Below the pieces are notes generated by a model. It saw only the letters and a list, made by a program, of their open reading frames with translations. It had not been told where the DNA came from and made no database searches. Made by a program: the position numbers and the translations under genes. Shown one piece after another: positions 38,197 to 46,159 of a DNA stretch of 64,000 bases (positions are counted from its first letter, which is position 1; every line of letters begins with the position of its first letter). The DNA is from Nocardioides conyzicola (GTDB lineage Bacteria; Actinomycetota; Actinomycetes; Propionibacteriales; Nocardioidaceae): positions 1,210,133 to 1,274,132 of the forward strand of contig NZ_BAABKM010000002.1 of NCBI RefSeq assembly GCF_039543825.1, read 5' to 3'.

Positions 38197-39495
38197 TCAG
38201 GGCCGGGCGTAGAAGTTCGGCGCGGTCCAGGAGTACATCGACTCCTCGCGCACCGGTACGCCGGTCCGCGGAGCCTCGATGATCCGGCCACCGCCGATGT
38301 AGAGCGCCACGTGGTAGATCGAGCCCGGGTTGCTGCTGGAGCCCCAGAAGACCAGGTCCCCGGGCTGCAGCTGGCCGGGCGAGATCGGCGTGGACTGCTC
38401 GTACTGCGCCACCGAGTAGTGCGGCAGGTAGGTGCCACCGGCCTGCCAGGCGCCGGCGGTCAGGCCGGAGCAGTCCCAGGCGTTCGGGCCCGCGGCTCCC
38501 CAGCGGTAGGGCTCCCCGATCTGGGCGCGGGCGAAGGCGATCGCCGCCTGCGCGCCCGACTTCGGGGACGGCGCCGTCGGGGGCGGCGCGGGCGTCTCCG
38601 GCTCGGGGTCGGTCGTGGGCTCGTCGCTCGGCTCCTGGGTCGGCTGGCTCGTCGGCTCGCTCGTCGGCTCGCTCGTCGGCTGACTCGTCGGCTGGGCGGG
38701 CGCCGCGGGCTCCTGCTCCTGCTCCTGCTCCTGCACCGCGGCAGCGGCCGCGGCACGCGCGGCCCGGGCCTCCAGCGTCGACTGGCGCCGCTGGGCGAGG
38801 TCGACGCTGATGTGCTGGAGCTCGGCGAGCCGCGTGATCAACGTGGCCTTCTCCGCGGCGATCGCCTGCGCGTCGGAGGCAGCGGCGTCGGCGGCCCGCT
38901 GGGCGGACCGCTTCGCCTCGAGCGCGTCCCGCTCCGCCTTCTCGGCGTCCGTGCGGGCCCGCTCGGCCCGGTCGCGGGCCACGTCGGCGACCACGGCGGC
39001 CGCGCGGAACTCGTCGTAGTTGCCGTCGAGCGCGTCCTCGGCGTTGCCCATCGTAACGGTCCGCTCCTGGACGGAGGTGATCCCGTGGGAGTGGACGATG
39101 GCCGACAGCGCGGTGAGGCTGGGCTGGAGCTCGTACGACGTCACCAGGGAGTCGGTGTAGGCCCGGCGCTGCCGCTCGACGTCGGCCTCGGCCGCGGTGA
39201 CGCCCTGCTGGGCCTTCGCGGCGGCCTCCCGGGCCTGGTCGGCGTGCCAGCGCGCACCGTTGAACGCCTCGGCCGCCTGCGCCGCCACGACCGCGGACTG
39301 CTGGAGCCGCTGGTTGGCGACGACGAGCCGGGCGCGCACCGAGGCGACGTCGTCGGCCTGGGCGCGAACCGCCGTACGGGCGTCGCGCACGTCGCTCTTG
39401 CTGGGGACGGTGTCGTCGTCAGCGGCCGCGACCCCGCCGGCCAGACCGGCGACCAGGAGGGCCATCACGGTGGTCGTCGCCATGCGCGCTCGCAC
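38197..39495 (-). CDS. Secreted NlpC/P60 peptidoglycan endopeptidase with coiled-coil N-terminus
   Basis: 432 aa. GTG 39495 is preferred (GAGGGGG about 7 nt upstream, and it gives a basic signal-peptide n-region); ATG 39483 is possible. The signal peptide ends near GGVAAADDD. Residues about 35-250 are a long Ala/Arg-rich coiled coil. A low-complexity linker of QE repeats and PTSEPTSQ repeats follows. The C-terminal NlpC/P60 domain has the catalytic Cys in AWDCSGLTAGAWQ, His in IYHVALYIGGGRI and the third residue nearby. It cuts the D-Glu/DAP bond in wall stem peptides; such RipA-like proteins act in cell separation. Confidence 0.92.
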   Translation of the reverse strand: MRARMATTTVMALLVAGLAGGVAAADDDTVPSKSDVRDARTAVRAQADDVASVRARLVVANQRLQQSAVVAAQAAEAFNGARWHADQAREAAAKAQQGVTAAEADVERQRRAYTDSLVTSYELQPSLTALSAIVHSHGITSVQERTVTMGNAEDALDGNYDEFRAAAVVADVARDRAERARTDAEKAERDALEAKRSAQRAADAAASDAQAIAAEKATLITRLAELQHISVDLAQRRQSTLEARAARAAAAAAVQEQEQEQEPAAPAQPTSQPTSEPTSEPTSQPTQEPSDEPTTDPEPETPAPPPTAPSPKSGAQAAIAFARAQIGEPYRWGAAGPNAWDCSGLTAGAWQAGGTYLPHYSVAQYEQSTPISPGQLQPGDLVFWGSSSNPGSIYHVALYIGGGRIIEAPRTGVPVREESMYSWTAPNFYARP

Positions 39496-39549
39496 CGGTC
39501 TGCCCCCTCGTCCGACCACCCCGAGCGGGCGGCACGCGAGTCACGCTAG

Positions 39550-39600
39550 ACAACTTTCGTCCCATTGGGAACAACTTTCACAAGTTTATCTTGCGTTACC
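39550..39600 (-). promoter_or_regulatory. Repeat-containing regulatory region upstream of the NlpC/P60 gene
   Basis: On the plus strand ACAACTTTC occurs at 39550-39558 and 39571-39579, exactly 21 bp apart (two helical turns), with TCCCATTGGGA between them. Next to it lies GTTTATCTTGCGTTACC (39584-39600), which on the coding strand reads GGTAACGCAAGATAAAC and looks like a tandem GTAAC-type site, as bound by MtrA in other actinobacteria. The region is AT-rich against its surroundings. Confidence 0.4.
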
Positions 39601-39641
39601 GGCGTGTCGCCTTGACGAACTACAAGGTTGTAATTCATCGC

Positions 39642-39716
39642 GTCCGGTCATAGCCACGGACGAGATGGCGGTCGCGGGCGCGCCAGAGCGACCATCCCGC
39701 CCGTGGCTATCCGGAC
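39642..39716 (-). terminator. Long hairpin downstream of the PAP2-family gene
   Basis: Arms ATAGCCACGG (39650-39659) and CCGTGGCTAT (39701-39710) pair perfectly; inner GGTCGC / GCGACC and outer GTCC / GGAC pairs extend the stem. It begins 5 nt after the stop of the gene at 39721-40758 on the minus strand and is followed by AT-rich sequence, as expected for a terminator. Confidence 0.6.
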
Positions 39717-39720
39717 GGAC

Positions 39721-40758
39721 TCAGCTGTCGACCGGCACCTTCGAGGTGGTGGTGGTCGGGTGCGAGGCGAGGCCGTGACGGTCGAACTTCTGGCCGCTGG
39801 CGATGCCGCCGACGTAGAACGACACCAGCGCGATCGCGACGCCCGCGATGTCGTCGGCGACGTAGTGCCAGCCGAAGTAGATGGTCGCGACCACGATCAG
39901 CCCGAAGTTGATCCAGAACGCGACGCGAACGATGCGGCTCTGCACGGTGAACTGGACCATGAGGGCCCACAGCAGCGCGATCCCCGTGTGCAGGCTGGCG
40001 AAGCCGGCCACGGTCTGCGCTCGGCCGTCTCCCCAGCGGACGTACTGACGCGCGTTGACGAGCGAGTCGATGAGGTCACTTGTCCCGGTGTGCGCCAGTG
40101 ACTGGTAGAGCGACACGTACTCGAGCCCAGGCCCGATCGTCGGCAGCGCGTAGTAGGAGATGGTCCCCAGCGTCCAGGCGATGCCCTGCGACGTCACGAA
40201 CCACCAGCCGTAGGACAGGTTGCGCGACCAGACCACCCAGACCGTCACCATGATCGCGACCATCGGGATGAAGAGCAGGTAGAACGTCGACAGGAAGTGG
40301 GCCGTCACGGAGGTGCCGAGGATGTCGTGGAGCAGCGAGCTCGGGTAGTGGCCGAAGAACAGCATCCGGTCGAGCGCGTGCAGCTCGCGGTCGTAGGTCC
40401 GGTCGCTCACCAGCGGCAGGAACGACTTGAGGTTGCGGTAGCAGACGTAGATCACGTAGAAGCAGGCGATGCCGAGCAGCACCAGCGTGACCCGCTCCCG
40501 GGTCCAGTGGGTGCGCCACCGGTCCCGCACGATCTCGGGCCACCGGGTCGGCCGACCACGCGAGATCCAGAGAGCGCGCGGCACCAGGTCGAGGACGAGG
40601 GCACCGACGCAGAGGATCGGCAGCCGGACCCACGCAGGGCCGAGGAAGCTGCCGTCGGGGTCGATCAGCGGTCGGCCGACGGACCACGCGGTGATCGCCG
40701 CCCAGACGCCCATGACGGCGGCGTTGACCACGAGCAGGGTCCAGGCACGGCGATACAC
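39721..40758 (-). CDS. PAP2-superfamily integral membrane protein (AUR1-like, PAP2_3)
   Basis: 345 aa from a GTG, with about six membrane helices. The second and third phosphatase motifs are recognisable as FASLHTGIALLWA and YFGWHYVADDIAGVAIAL, giving the His and His-x3-Asp of the PAP2 active site; the first motif (KxxxxxxRP) is not obvious. The layout fits the inositol-phosphorylceramide-synthase-like branch (PF14378). In actinobacteria such proteins may be lipid phosphatases or phospho-alcohol transferases. Substrate unknown. It lies 27 nt downstream of thiQ and may share its transcript by chance of position. Confidence 0.8.
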   Translation of the reverse strand: MYRRAWTLLVVNAAVMGVWAAITAWSVGRPLIDPDGSFLGPAWVRLPILCVGALVLDLVPRALWISRGRPTRWPEIVRDRWRTHWTRERVTLVLLGIACFYVIYVCYRNLKSFLPLVSDRTYDRELHALDRMLFFGHYPSSLLHDILGTSVTAHFLSTFYLLFIPMVAIMVTVWVVWSRNLSYGWWFVTSQGIAWTLGTISYYALPTIGPGLEYVSLYQSLAHTGTSDLIDSLVNARQYVRWGDGRAQTVAGFASLHTGIALLWALMVQFTVQSRIVRVAFWINFGLIVVATIYFGWHYVADDIAGVAIALVSFYVGGIASGQKFDRHGLASHPTTTTSKVPVDS

Positions 40759-40785
40759 GCCCGCCAGTGTAGGGAGTGCGACCCG

Positions 40786-41778
40786 TCAGTGACGGGCTGG
40801 TGTCACGGCAAGCCGTGAGGCGTCGACCACCATCGTCACCCGGTCGCCTGCGGCCGGATGGGTGTCCAGGCGGGCCACCGCGTCCAGCTCGCCGATGCCG
40901 GCGACGTCGACGACCAGCCGGATCTGCTCGGGCGTGACCCGGGCCGACACCACCGTGCCGGACAGCGGTCCGGCGGGAGCGACCACCAGCGCGGAGCGGC
41001 GTACGGCGACCGCCTCGTCCGACGGCGGCAGCTCCGCGGCGCGCAGCAGCGCGGCCGCCGAGGCGCCCTCCAGGACCCGGGCGTAGCCCAGGAAGAGCGC
41101 GGTCTCCGCGTCGGCCGGCGCCCGCCAGACCGCGGAGATCTCCCCCTGCTGGACGACCCGGCCGGCGCGCATGACGGCCAGCCGGTCGGCCACCGTGAAG
41201 GCCTCCTCCTGGTCGTGCGTCACCATCAGCGCGGTCGTCCCGGCCTCGCGCAGGATGTCGCGCAGGTCGTGGGCGAGGCGCTCCCGCAGCCCGGCGTCGA
41301 GCGCCGACAGGGGCTCGTCGAGCAGCAGCAGCCGGGGCTGCACGGCGAGCGAGCGCGCCAGCGCGGCCCGCTGCCGCTCGCCACCGGAGAGGGTCGCCGG
41401 CAGGCGGTCCGCGTAGCCCTCGAGCCCGACCAGCGCCAGCAGCTCGCGCACCCGCGCGGCGGCGTTCGGCGTACGACGCAGACGCAGGGCGTAGCCGACG
41501 TTGCGTGCCACCGTCAGGTGCCCGAAGAGCTGGCCGTCTTGGAACATCAGCGCGAAGCCCCGCTTGTGGGTGGGGGTGCCCGCGAGGTCGGTGCCGTCCC
41601 AGGAGATCCGGCCCGCCGACACCGGTTCGAGGCCGGCGACCGCACGCAGCAGCGTGGACTTGCCCGAGCCGCTCGGACCGAGCACCGCGAGCACCTGACC
41701 GTCCTCGACGCGCAGCGTGGCGTCGATGACCGCAGGCACGCCGTCGTACGCGACCGAGACGTCCTCGACGGTGAGCAT
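40786..41778 (-). CDS. thiQ: Thiamine ABC transporter ATP-binding protein
   Basis: 330 aa. The ATG shares one base with the permease stop (TGATG). It energises thiamine/TPP import. Walker A GPSGSGKST (about residues 34-42), signature LSGGERQR, Walker B RLLLLDEPLSALD and the switch VTHDQEEAF are intact. The extra C-terminal 100 residues contain a TOBE-like domain, typical of MOI/CUT1-type importers. The TPP riboswitch at the head of the operon supports the thiamine assignment. Confidence 0.88.
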   Translation of the reverse strand: MLTVEDVSVAYDGVPAVIDATLRVEDGQVLAVLGPSGSGKSTLLRAVAGLEPVSAGRISWDGTDLAGTPTHKRGFALMFQDGQLFGHLTVARNVGYALRLRRTPNAAARVRELLALVGLEGYADRLPATLSGGERQRAALARSLAVQPRLLLLDEPLSALDAGLRERLAHDLRDILREAGTTALMVTHDQEEAFTVADRLAVMRAGRVVQQGEISAVWRAPADAETALFLGYARVLEGASAAALLRAAELPPSDEAVAVRRSALVVAPAGPLSGTVVSARVTPEQIRLVVDVAGIGELDAVARLDTHPAAGDRVTMVVDASRLAVTPARH

Positions 41779-43412
41779 CAGAAGGCTCCCAGCGACGGCA
41801 CGCGCAGCCGCTCGACCGCGAGCATCACCGCGGCCGTGGTGGCGGCGAGGACGACGGACGCGGCGAGGGCCATGCCGTAGTTCATCGCACCGGGGTGACC
41901 GATGAGGTGGAAGATCACGATCGGCATGGTCGGGTGCTCGTCCCGGGCCAGGAACGACGTGGCGCCGAACTCCCCCAGCGACACCGCGAACGCGAACCCG
42001 GCAGCCGCGACGAGCGGCTTCCAGAGCACCGGCAGGTCGACGGTCGCGAAGGCCCGGAGCGGTCCGGCGCCGAGCGACGCCGCGGCCTGCCGCTGCCGGT
42101 CGTCGACGCCGGCGAGGGCGGGCGCGAGGGTGCGTACGACGAGCGGGAGGGCGACCAGGGCCTGGGCGATCGGCACCAGGAGCACCGAGTCGCGCAGGTC
42201 GAGCGGCGGCCGGTCGAGGGTGATCAGGAAGCCGAAGCCGAGGGTCACCGCGGAGACCCCGAGCGGCAGCATGAAGAGGCCGTCGACCAGTCCGCGGGTC
42301 CGTCGTTCCGCCCTCGTGTGCGAGCGCCGGGTGACGATCACCGCGACCGCCAGCCCGAGCGACAGCGACATCCAGGTCGCGTCGACGGCTGTCCGCAGCG
42401 AGGTGACGAGCGCGTCCGTGACGGGCACCAGCAACGCGTCCCGCGACCCGACCGTCGTCAGGGCGCGGTAGTTGCCGGTCCCCCAGCCGTCACCGACCTG
42501 CAGCGAGCCGACGACCAGGGCGGCGATCGGCAGCCCGACCAGCACCCCGACCAGCGCCGTCACGAGCAGGCTCGGCCAGTCTCGGCGCGAGACCCGGGGC
42601 GGCCGGGCCGTCGTCCGGGCGAGGCTCGGGTCGGCGACCGCCCGCAGCCGGCTGGTCACGAACAGCAGCGCGGTGATCGCCACCAGCTGCACGACCGAGA
42701 GCGCCGCCGCGGCCTGGAGGTCGAGGAGGTTGGTGGTGAGCAGGTAGATCTCGGTCTCGACCGACGAGTAGCGCAGCCCGCCGAGCGTGAGCACCACCCC
42801 GAACGCCGTCGCGCAGAAGAGGAACACGACGCTCGCCGCCGACACGATCGCCGGCCGCAGAGCGGGCAGGGTCACCGTGCGGAAGACGTACGCCGGTCCG
42901 GCGCCGAGCGCGGCCGCGGCCTCCGCCGGACGCGGGTCGAGCGACTCCCAGGCCGCACCGACGGCGCGGATCACGACCGCCACGTTGAAGAACGCCAGGC
43001 CGGCGACGATCGCCGCCGCCGACCCGTCGAGCCCCAGGAAGCCGAGCGGGCCGGCCTCACCGATCAGCTCGCGGAACGCGACCCCCACGACCACCGTGGG
43101 CAGCACGAACGGCACGAGCAGCACCGCCCGCAGGACGCCGCGGCCGGGGAAGCGCCGGCGGTGCAGCAGGTGCGCGGCGGGTACGCCGAGCAGCACCGCC
43201 ACCGCCGTGCCCGCCGACGCCGACCAGACCGTGAACCAGATGACCCGCAGCGTCCGCGGCCGCGTCAGGACCTCGGCGACCGCTCCCGGGTCGAAGTGGC
43301 CGTCGACCCAGAACCCCTCCGAGAGCATCCCGCTGACCGGCAGCACGAAGAACACGCCGAGCACGGCCAGCGGCACCGCCGCCAGGCCGACCAGCGTGAG
43401 GATCCGTCTCAT
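41778..43412 (-). CDS. thiP: Thiamine ABC transporter permease (fused two-domain)
   Basis: 544 aa from ATG 43412, overlapping the thiB stop as ATGA. Two six-helix halves each carry an EAA-loop: EAAAALGAGPAYVFRTVTLP at about residues 177-196 and QAAASLGAGPLRAFATVDLP at about 438-457, where the ATPase docks. The fused form is typical for ThiP and FbpB-like permeases. Operon position behind a TPP riboswitch makes thiamine the likely substrate; an iron(III) permease is the family alternative. Confidence 0.88.
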   Translation of the reverse strand: MRRILTLVGLAAVPLAVLGVFFVLPVSGMLSEGFWVDGHFDPGAVAEVLTRPRTLRVIWFTVWSASAGTAVAVLLGVPAAHLLHRRRFPGRGVLRAVLLVPFVLPTVVVGVAFRELIGEAGPLGFLGLDGSAAAIVAGLAFFNVAVVIRAVGAAWESLDPRPAEAAAALGAGPAYVFRTVTLPALRPAIVSAASVVFLFCATAFGVVLTLGGLRYSSVETEIYLLTTNLLDLQAAAALSVVQLVAITALLFVTSRLRAVADPSLARTTARPPRVSRRDWPSLLVTALVGVLVGLPIAALVVGSLQVGDGWGTGNYRALTTVGSRDALLVPVTDALVTSLRTAVDATWMSLSLGLAVAVIVTRRSHTRAERRTRGLVDGLFMLPLGVSAVTLGFGFLITLDRPPLDLRDSVLLVPIAQALVALPLVVRTLAPALAGVDDRQRQAAASLGAGPLRAFATVDLPVLWKPLVAAAGFAFAVSLGEFGATSFLARDEHPTMPIVIFHLIGHPGAMNYGMALAASVVLAATTAAVMLAVERLRVPSLGAF

Positions 43413-44479
43413 CGTGAGGTGAGGTCGCTCCACTCCCGCAGCCAGTCGTCGCGGTGCGCGGCGATGTCGGCGGGGTCCACCTGCCAGGGGTCGGTCGGCT
43501 GCTTCGCGTACGACGCCCAGTCGGCCGGCAGCTGCACCGATGGGTCGACCGGGAAGACGTACATGCTGTCGGGCAGCGCGGCCTGCACCTCCGGGCTGAG
43601 CAGGAAGTCGACGAGAGCCCGGGCGCCGTCAGGGTTGTCGGCACCCTTCAGCACCCCGGCGTACTCCACCTGGCGGAAGCAGGTGTCGAGCAGCGCGCTG
43701 GTCGTCGACGTCCCGTCGTCGCCGACCGTGAACGCCGGCGAGGAGTCGTAGGACAGCACGATCGGCCGGTCGCCCTTGCCGCCGCCCTGGGTGAAGTCGA
43801 CCTCGTAGGCGTCCGACCACCCGGCGTCGAGCTTGGTGCCGTTGTCCATCAGCTTGGTCCAGTAGTCCGGCCAGTCGTCGCCGTACTTCGCGATCGTCGC
43901 GAGCAGGAAGGCCATCCCCGGCGAGCTGGTCGCGGCACCGGGGGCGACGAAGAGGTCGCGGTAGGCCGGCTTCACCAGGTCGTCGAGGCCGGTCGGCGGG
44001 GCGACGTCGTGCTCGGCGAACCAGGTGTCGTCGACGTTCACGCACACGCTCGCCTTGTCGACCGGCGTCAGCGCCTGGTCGTCGTCACCGGCGACCAGGA
44101 GCTGGTCGGCCCCCGCCGGCAGCTTCGCGGCGTACGGCGCGAACACCCCCTCGTCCAGGGCTCGCGACGCGAACGTGTTGTCGACGCCGAAGGCCACGTC
44201 GCCCAGCGGGTTGTCCTTGGTCAGCACCAGCTTGTTGGTCAGCGCGCCGGCGTCGCCCGACGCACGGGTCTCGAGCTGGTAGCCGGTGTCCTTCTCGAAC
44301 TTCTTCTGCAGCTCCTCGGGCAGCACGAACGACTCGTGCGTGACCAGCACGACCCGCTTCGAGACGTGCCCGGAGGCCGTCCCCTCGCCGGGACCGTCGT
44401 CGTCACCGCCGATCGCCGAGCAGGCCGAGGCGGCCAGCACGATCGCCAGGACGGGCGCGAACACACGCAGAGATCTCAC
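43409..44479 (-). CDS. thiB: Thiamine ABC transporter substrate-binding lipoprotein
   Basis: 356 aa from GTG 44479. Signal peptide RSLRVFAPVLAIVLAASAC with a lipobox-like ASAC, so the mature protein is probably lipid-anchored. The chain is a type-2 periplasmic-binding fold with VVLVTHESFVLPEELQKKFE and LGDVAFGVDNTFASRALDEG, as in ThiB. The start lies 5 nt after AGGGAG, which is part of the TPP riboswitch 3' end, so translation should fall when TPP binds. First gene of thiBPQ. Confidence 0.9.
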   Translation of the reverse strand: MRSLRVFAPVLAIVLAASACSAIGGDDDGPGEGTASGHVSKRVVLVTHESFVLPEELQKKFEKDTGYQLETRASGDAGALTNKLVLTKDNPLGDVAFGVDNTFASRALDEGVFAPYAAKLPAGADQLLVAGDDDQALTPVDKASVCVNVDDTWFAEHDVAPPTGLDDLVKPAYRDLFVAPGAATSSPGMAFLLATIAKYGDDWPDYWTKLMDNGTKLDAGWSDAYEVDFTQGGGKGDRPIVLSYDSSPAFTVGDDGTSTTSALLDTCFRQVEYAGVLKGADNPDGARALVDFLLSPEVQAALPDSMYVFPVDPSVQLPADWASYAKQPTDPWQVDPADIAAHRDDWLREWSDLTSR

Positions 44480-44480
44480 G

Positions 44481-44575
44481 GTGACTCCCTATCGCCGGTA
44501 CTAACCGGATCAGGTTCGTAGGGTCTGCGGCTTCTCCGCACTCTCAGCACGCGTGGCGTGCTCCCCTGTCTTGTG
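44481..44575 (-). promoter_or_regulatory. TPP (thi-box) riboswitch
   Basis: Read on the minus strand the leader contains the full THI-element order: ACAGGGGAGC, GCTGAGAGTG, GACCCT, GAACCTGATC, CGGTTAGTACCGGCG and TAGGGAG. The GAC at the 5' end can pair with the GTC after AGGGAG as P1. AGGGAG (44485-44490) is also the Shine-Dalgarno of thiB, 5 nt before its GTG, which indicates control of translation by thiamine pyrophosphate. Confidence 0.95.
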
Positions 44576-44603
44576 GGTCGACCTTAGCCCCTCACGCTCG
44601 GCC

Positions 44604-45479
44604 TCACCGGGTCAGGGCGACCACGGCATCCAAGCGGGCGAGCTTGGCGGGGTTGCGGACGACGTACAGCCCGGTGACCAGCCCGCCCTCGACCACGAAC
44701 GACACGATCGTGTCGAGCTCGCCGTCGATGACGATCCGCAGCGCCGGGGCGCCGTTGACGACCACGACGTCCGCCTCGGCCGGGCCGCCGGACACCCCGT
44801 CGAGGAAGCGCACGACCTTGTCGGCCCCGAGGATCGGCCGCAGGGCCGCCTTCTTGACCCCGCCGCCGTCGGTGATCAGCACGACGTCGGGGGCGAGCAC
44901 GTCGAGGAGGCTCTGGATGTCACCGGTCGACGCGGCCACCATGAACAGCTGCAGCACCCGGTCGCGCTCCCGCGGTGTGGCCTCGGCGCGCGGCCGGCGT
45001 TCGGCGACGTGCGCCCGTGCCCTGCTGGCGATCTGGCGTACGGCGGCCGGCGTCTTGTCGACCGCCGCGGCGATCTCGTCGTACCCGAAGTCGAAGACGT
45101 CGCGCAGCACGAACACCGCCCTCTCGGTGGGCGCCAGGGTCTCGAGCACCGTCAGCATCGCGACCGACACGGAGTCGGCGAGCTCGACGTCCTCGGCCAC
45201 GTCGGGGGTGGTCAGCAGCGGCTCGGGCAGCCACGGCCCGACGTACGACTCACGGCGCCGGGCGTTGGTGCGCATCCGGTTCAGGGCCAGCCGGGTGGTG
45301 ATCCGGACCAGGTAGGCACGCTCGTCCCGCACCCCGGTCCGGTCCACGTCGACCCAGCGCAGCCAGGTCTCCTGCAGCACGTCCTCGGCGTCCGCGGCCG
45401 AGCCGAGCATCTCGTAGGCCACCGTGAAGAGCAGGTTGCGGTGGGCGACGAAGACCTCGGTGGCGTCCGGGGCGCTCAT
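44604..45479 (-). CDS. sigJ: ECF41-group RNA polymerase sigma factor (SigJ)
   Basis: 291 aa from ATG 45479, overlapping the upstream stop as ATGA. Sigma region 2 is in NLLFTVAYEMLGSAADAEDVLQ and region 4 in DEIAAAVDKTPAAVRQIASRARAHV. The linker motif WLPEP is at residues 83-87; the SnoaL-like C-terminal extension has DGGGVKKAALRPI and a final NPAKL. These three marks define ECF41, in which the extension replaces an anti-sigma factor and modulates activity. The partner gene upstream is a carboxymuconolactone decarboxylase, the usual ECF41 neighbour, and an ECF41-like promoter precedes both. Confidence 0.92.
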   Translation of the reverse strand: MSAPDATEVFVAHRNLLFTVAYEMLGSAADAEDVLQETWLRWVDVDRTGVRDERAYLVRITTRLALNRMRTNARRRESYVGPWLPEPLLTTPDVAEDVELADSVSVAMLTVLETLAPTERAVFVLRDVFDFGYDEIAAAVDKTPAAVRQIASRARAHVAERRPRAEATPRERDRVLQLFMVAASTGDIQSLLDVLAPDVVLITDGGGVKKAALRPILGADKVVRFLDGVSGGPAEADVVVVNGAPALRIVIDGELDTIVSFVVEGGLVTGLYVVRNPAKLARLDAVVALTR

Positions 45480-46063
45480 GCCTGCTCCATGACTCCGGAC
45501 GGTACGGCGAGCGGCAGCCCGCAGACATCCGAATATCCCTGGCTCTGCAGACCCGCGGCCGAGTTGAAGCGCGACCGCATGTTCTCCAGGGCCACCATCT
45601 GCGTCAGCTCGACGACCGCGGGGGCGCCGAGCTGCTCGAGCAGGTGCGCCGTCATCTCGTCGGTGACCGTCAGCGGGGTGGTGCTCATCGCCTCGGCGTA
45701 CGCGAGGACGTCGCGCTCGAGCGGCGTGAAGACGTCGGACTCGCGCCACCGCGGCACCTCGCGCACCTTGGCGAGGTCGAGGCCGTCGTGGTGGGCCATG
45801 AAGTAGCCGAAGTCCAGGCACCAGCTGCAGCCGATGACGCCGGCGCTGGCGAGCTGGGCGTAGGACTTGAGCGTCGGGTCGAGGGCGTCCCACTTGGCGA
45901 CCTTGCCCTCGAAGCCGAAGATCGCCTTCAGCACCTTCGGCTGGTGGAAGTAGACGTAGGCGTTGTCGGGGATGGCGCCGAAGGTACGGCGGGCGTAGGC
46001 CGCCATCACCTTGCCGTAGAGGCCGGTGATCGGAGCCTTCGGGATGCGGAACGTGCTGGGCAT
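45476..46063 (-). CDS. Carboxymuconolactone decarboxylase / AhpD-like protein (ECF41 partner)
   Basis: 195 aa from ATG 46063 with GGAGGAG just upstream. An all-helical AhpD-like fold with the redox pair in GVIGCSWCLDFG (Cys-x-x-Cys) followed by the histidine-containing helix FMAHHDGLDL. Related proteins act as peroxidase reductants or decarboxylases; here the redox reading is favoured by the CxxC. It is the first gene of the operon with the ECF41 sigma factor. The inducing condition is not known. Confidence 0.88.
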   Translation of the reverse strand: MPSTFRIPKAPITGLYGKVMAAYARRTFGAIPDNAYVYFHQPKVLKAIFGFEGKVAKWDALDPTLKSYAQLASAGVIGCSWCLDFGYFMAHHDGLDLAKVREVPRWRESDVFTPLERDVLAYAEAMSTTPLTVTDEMTAHLLEQLGAPAVVELTQMVALENMRSRFNSAAGLQSQGYSDVCGLPLAVPSGVMEQA

Positions 46064-46115
46064 GTCTCCTCCATGTCGTCCGATGTCGTGCTGCGGTCGT
46101 GCGTGTCGGCATGGA

Positions 46116-46142
46116 GACACCGCCCGGTCGGGGTCTGTGACA
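46116..46142 (-). promoter_or_regulatory. ECF41-type promoter of the decarboxylase-sigma operon
   Basis: On the minus strand TGTCACA (46136-46142) is followed after 16 nt by TGTC (46116-46119). The published ECF41 consensus is TGTCACA with a CGTC-like -10, so the -35 matches in full and the -10 in three of four bases. It lies about 55 nt before the decarboxylase start, which predicts autoregulation. Confidence 0.65.
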
Positions 46143-46159
46143 TCTCTACGCTGTCTTCC

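Noticed and set aside
38640..38760. Short tandem repeats considered as a CRISPR or minisatellite
   Set aside because: They encode the PTSEPTSQ and QE linker of the NlpC/P60 protein in frame, with no spacers between repeats.
39721..41778. PAP2-family gene as a functional member of the thiamine operon
   Set aside because: It follows thiQ by 27 nt, but nothing in the family links it to thiamine transport; proximity alone was not taken as function.
41778..44479. Assignment of the ABC operon to iron(III) uptake
   Set aside because: The permease and binding protein families overlap with iron transporters, but the complete TPP riboswitch decides for thiamine.
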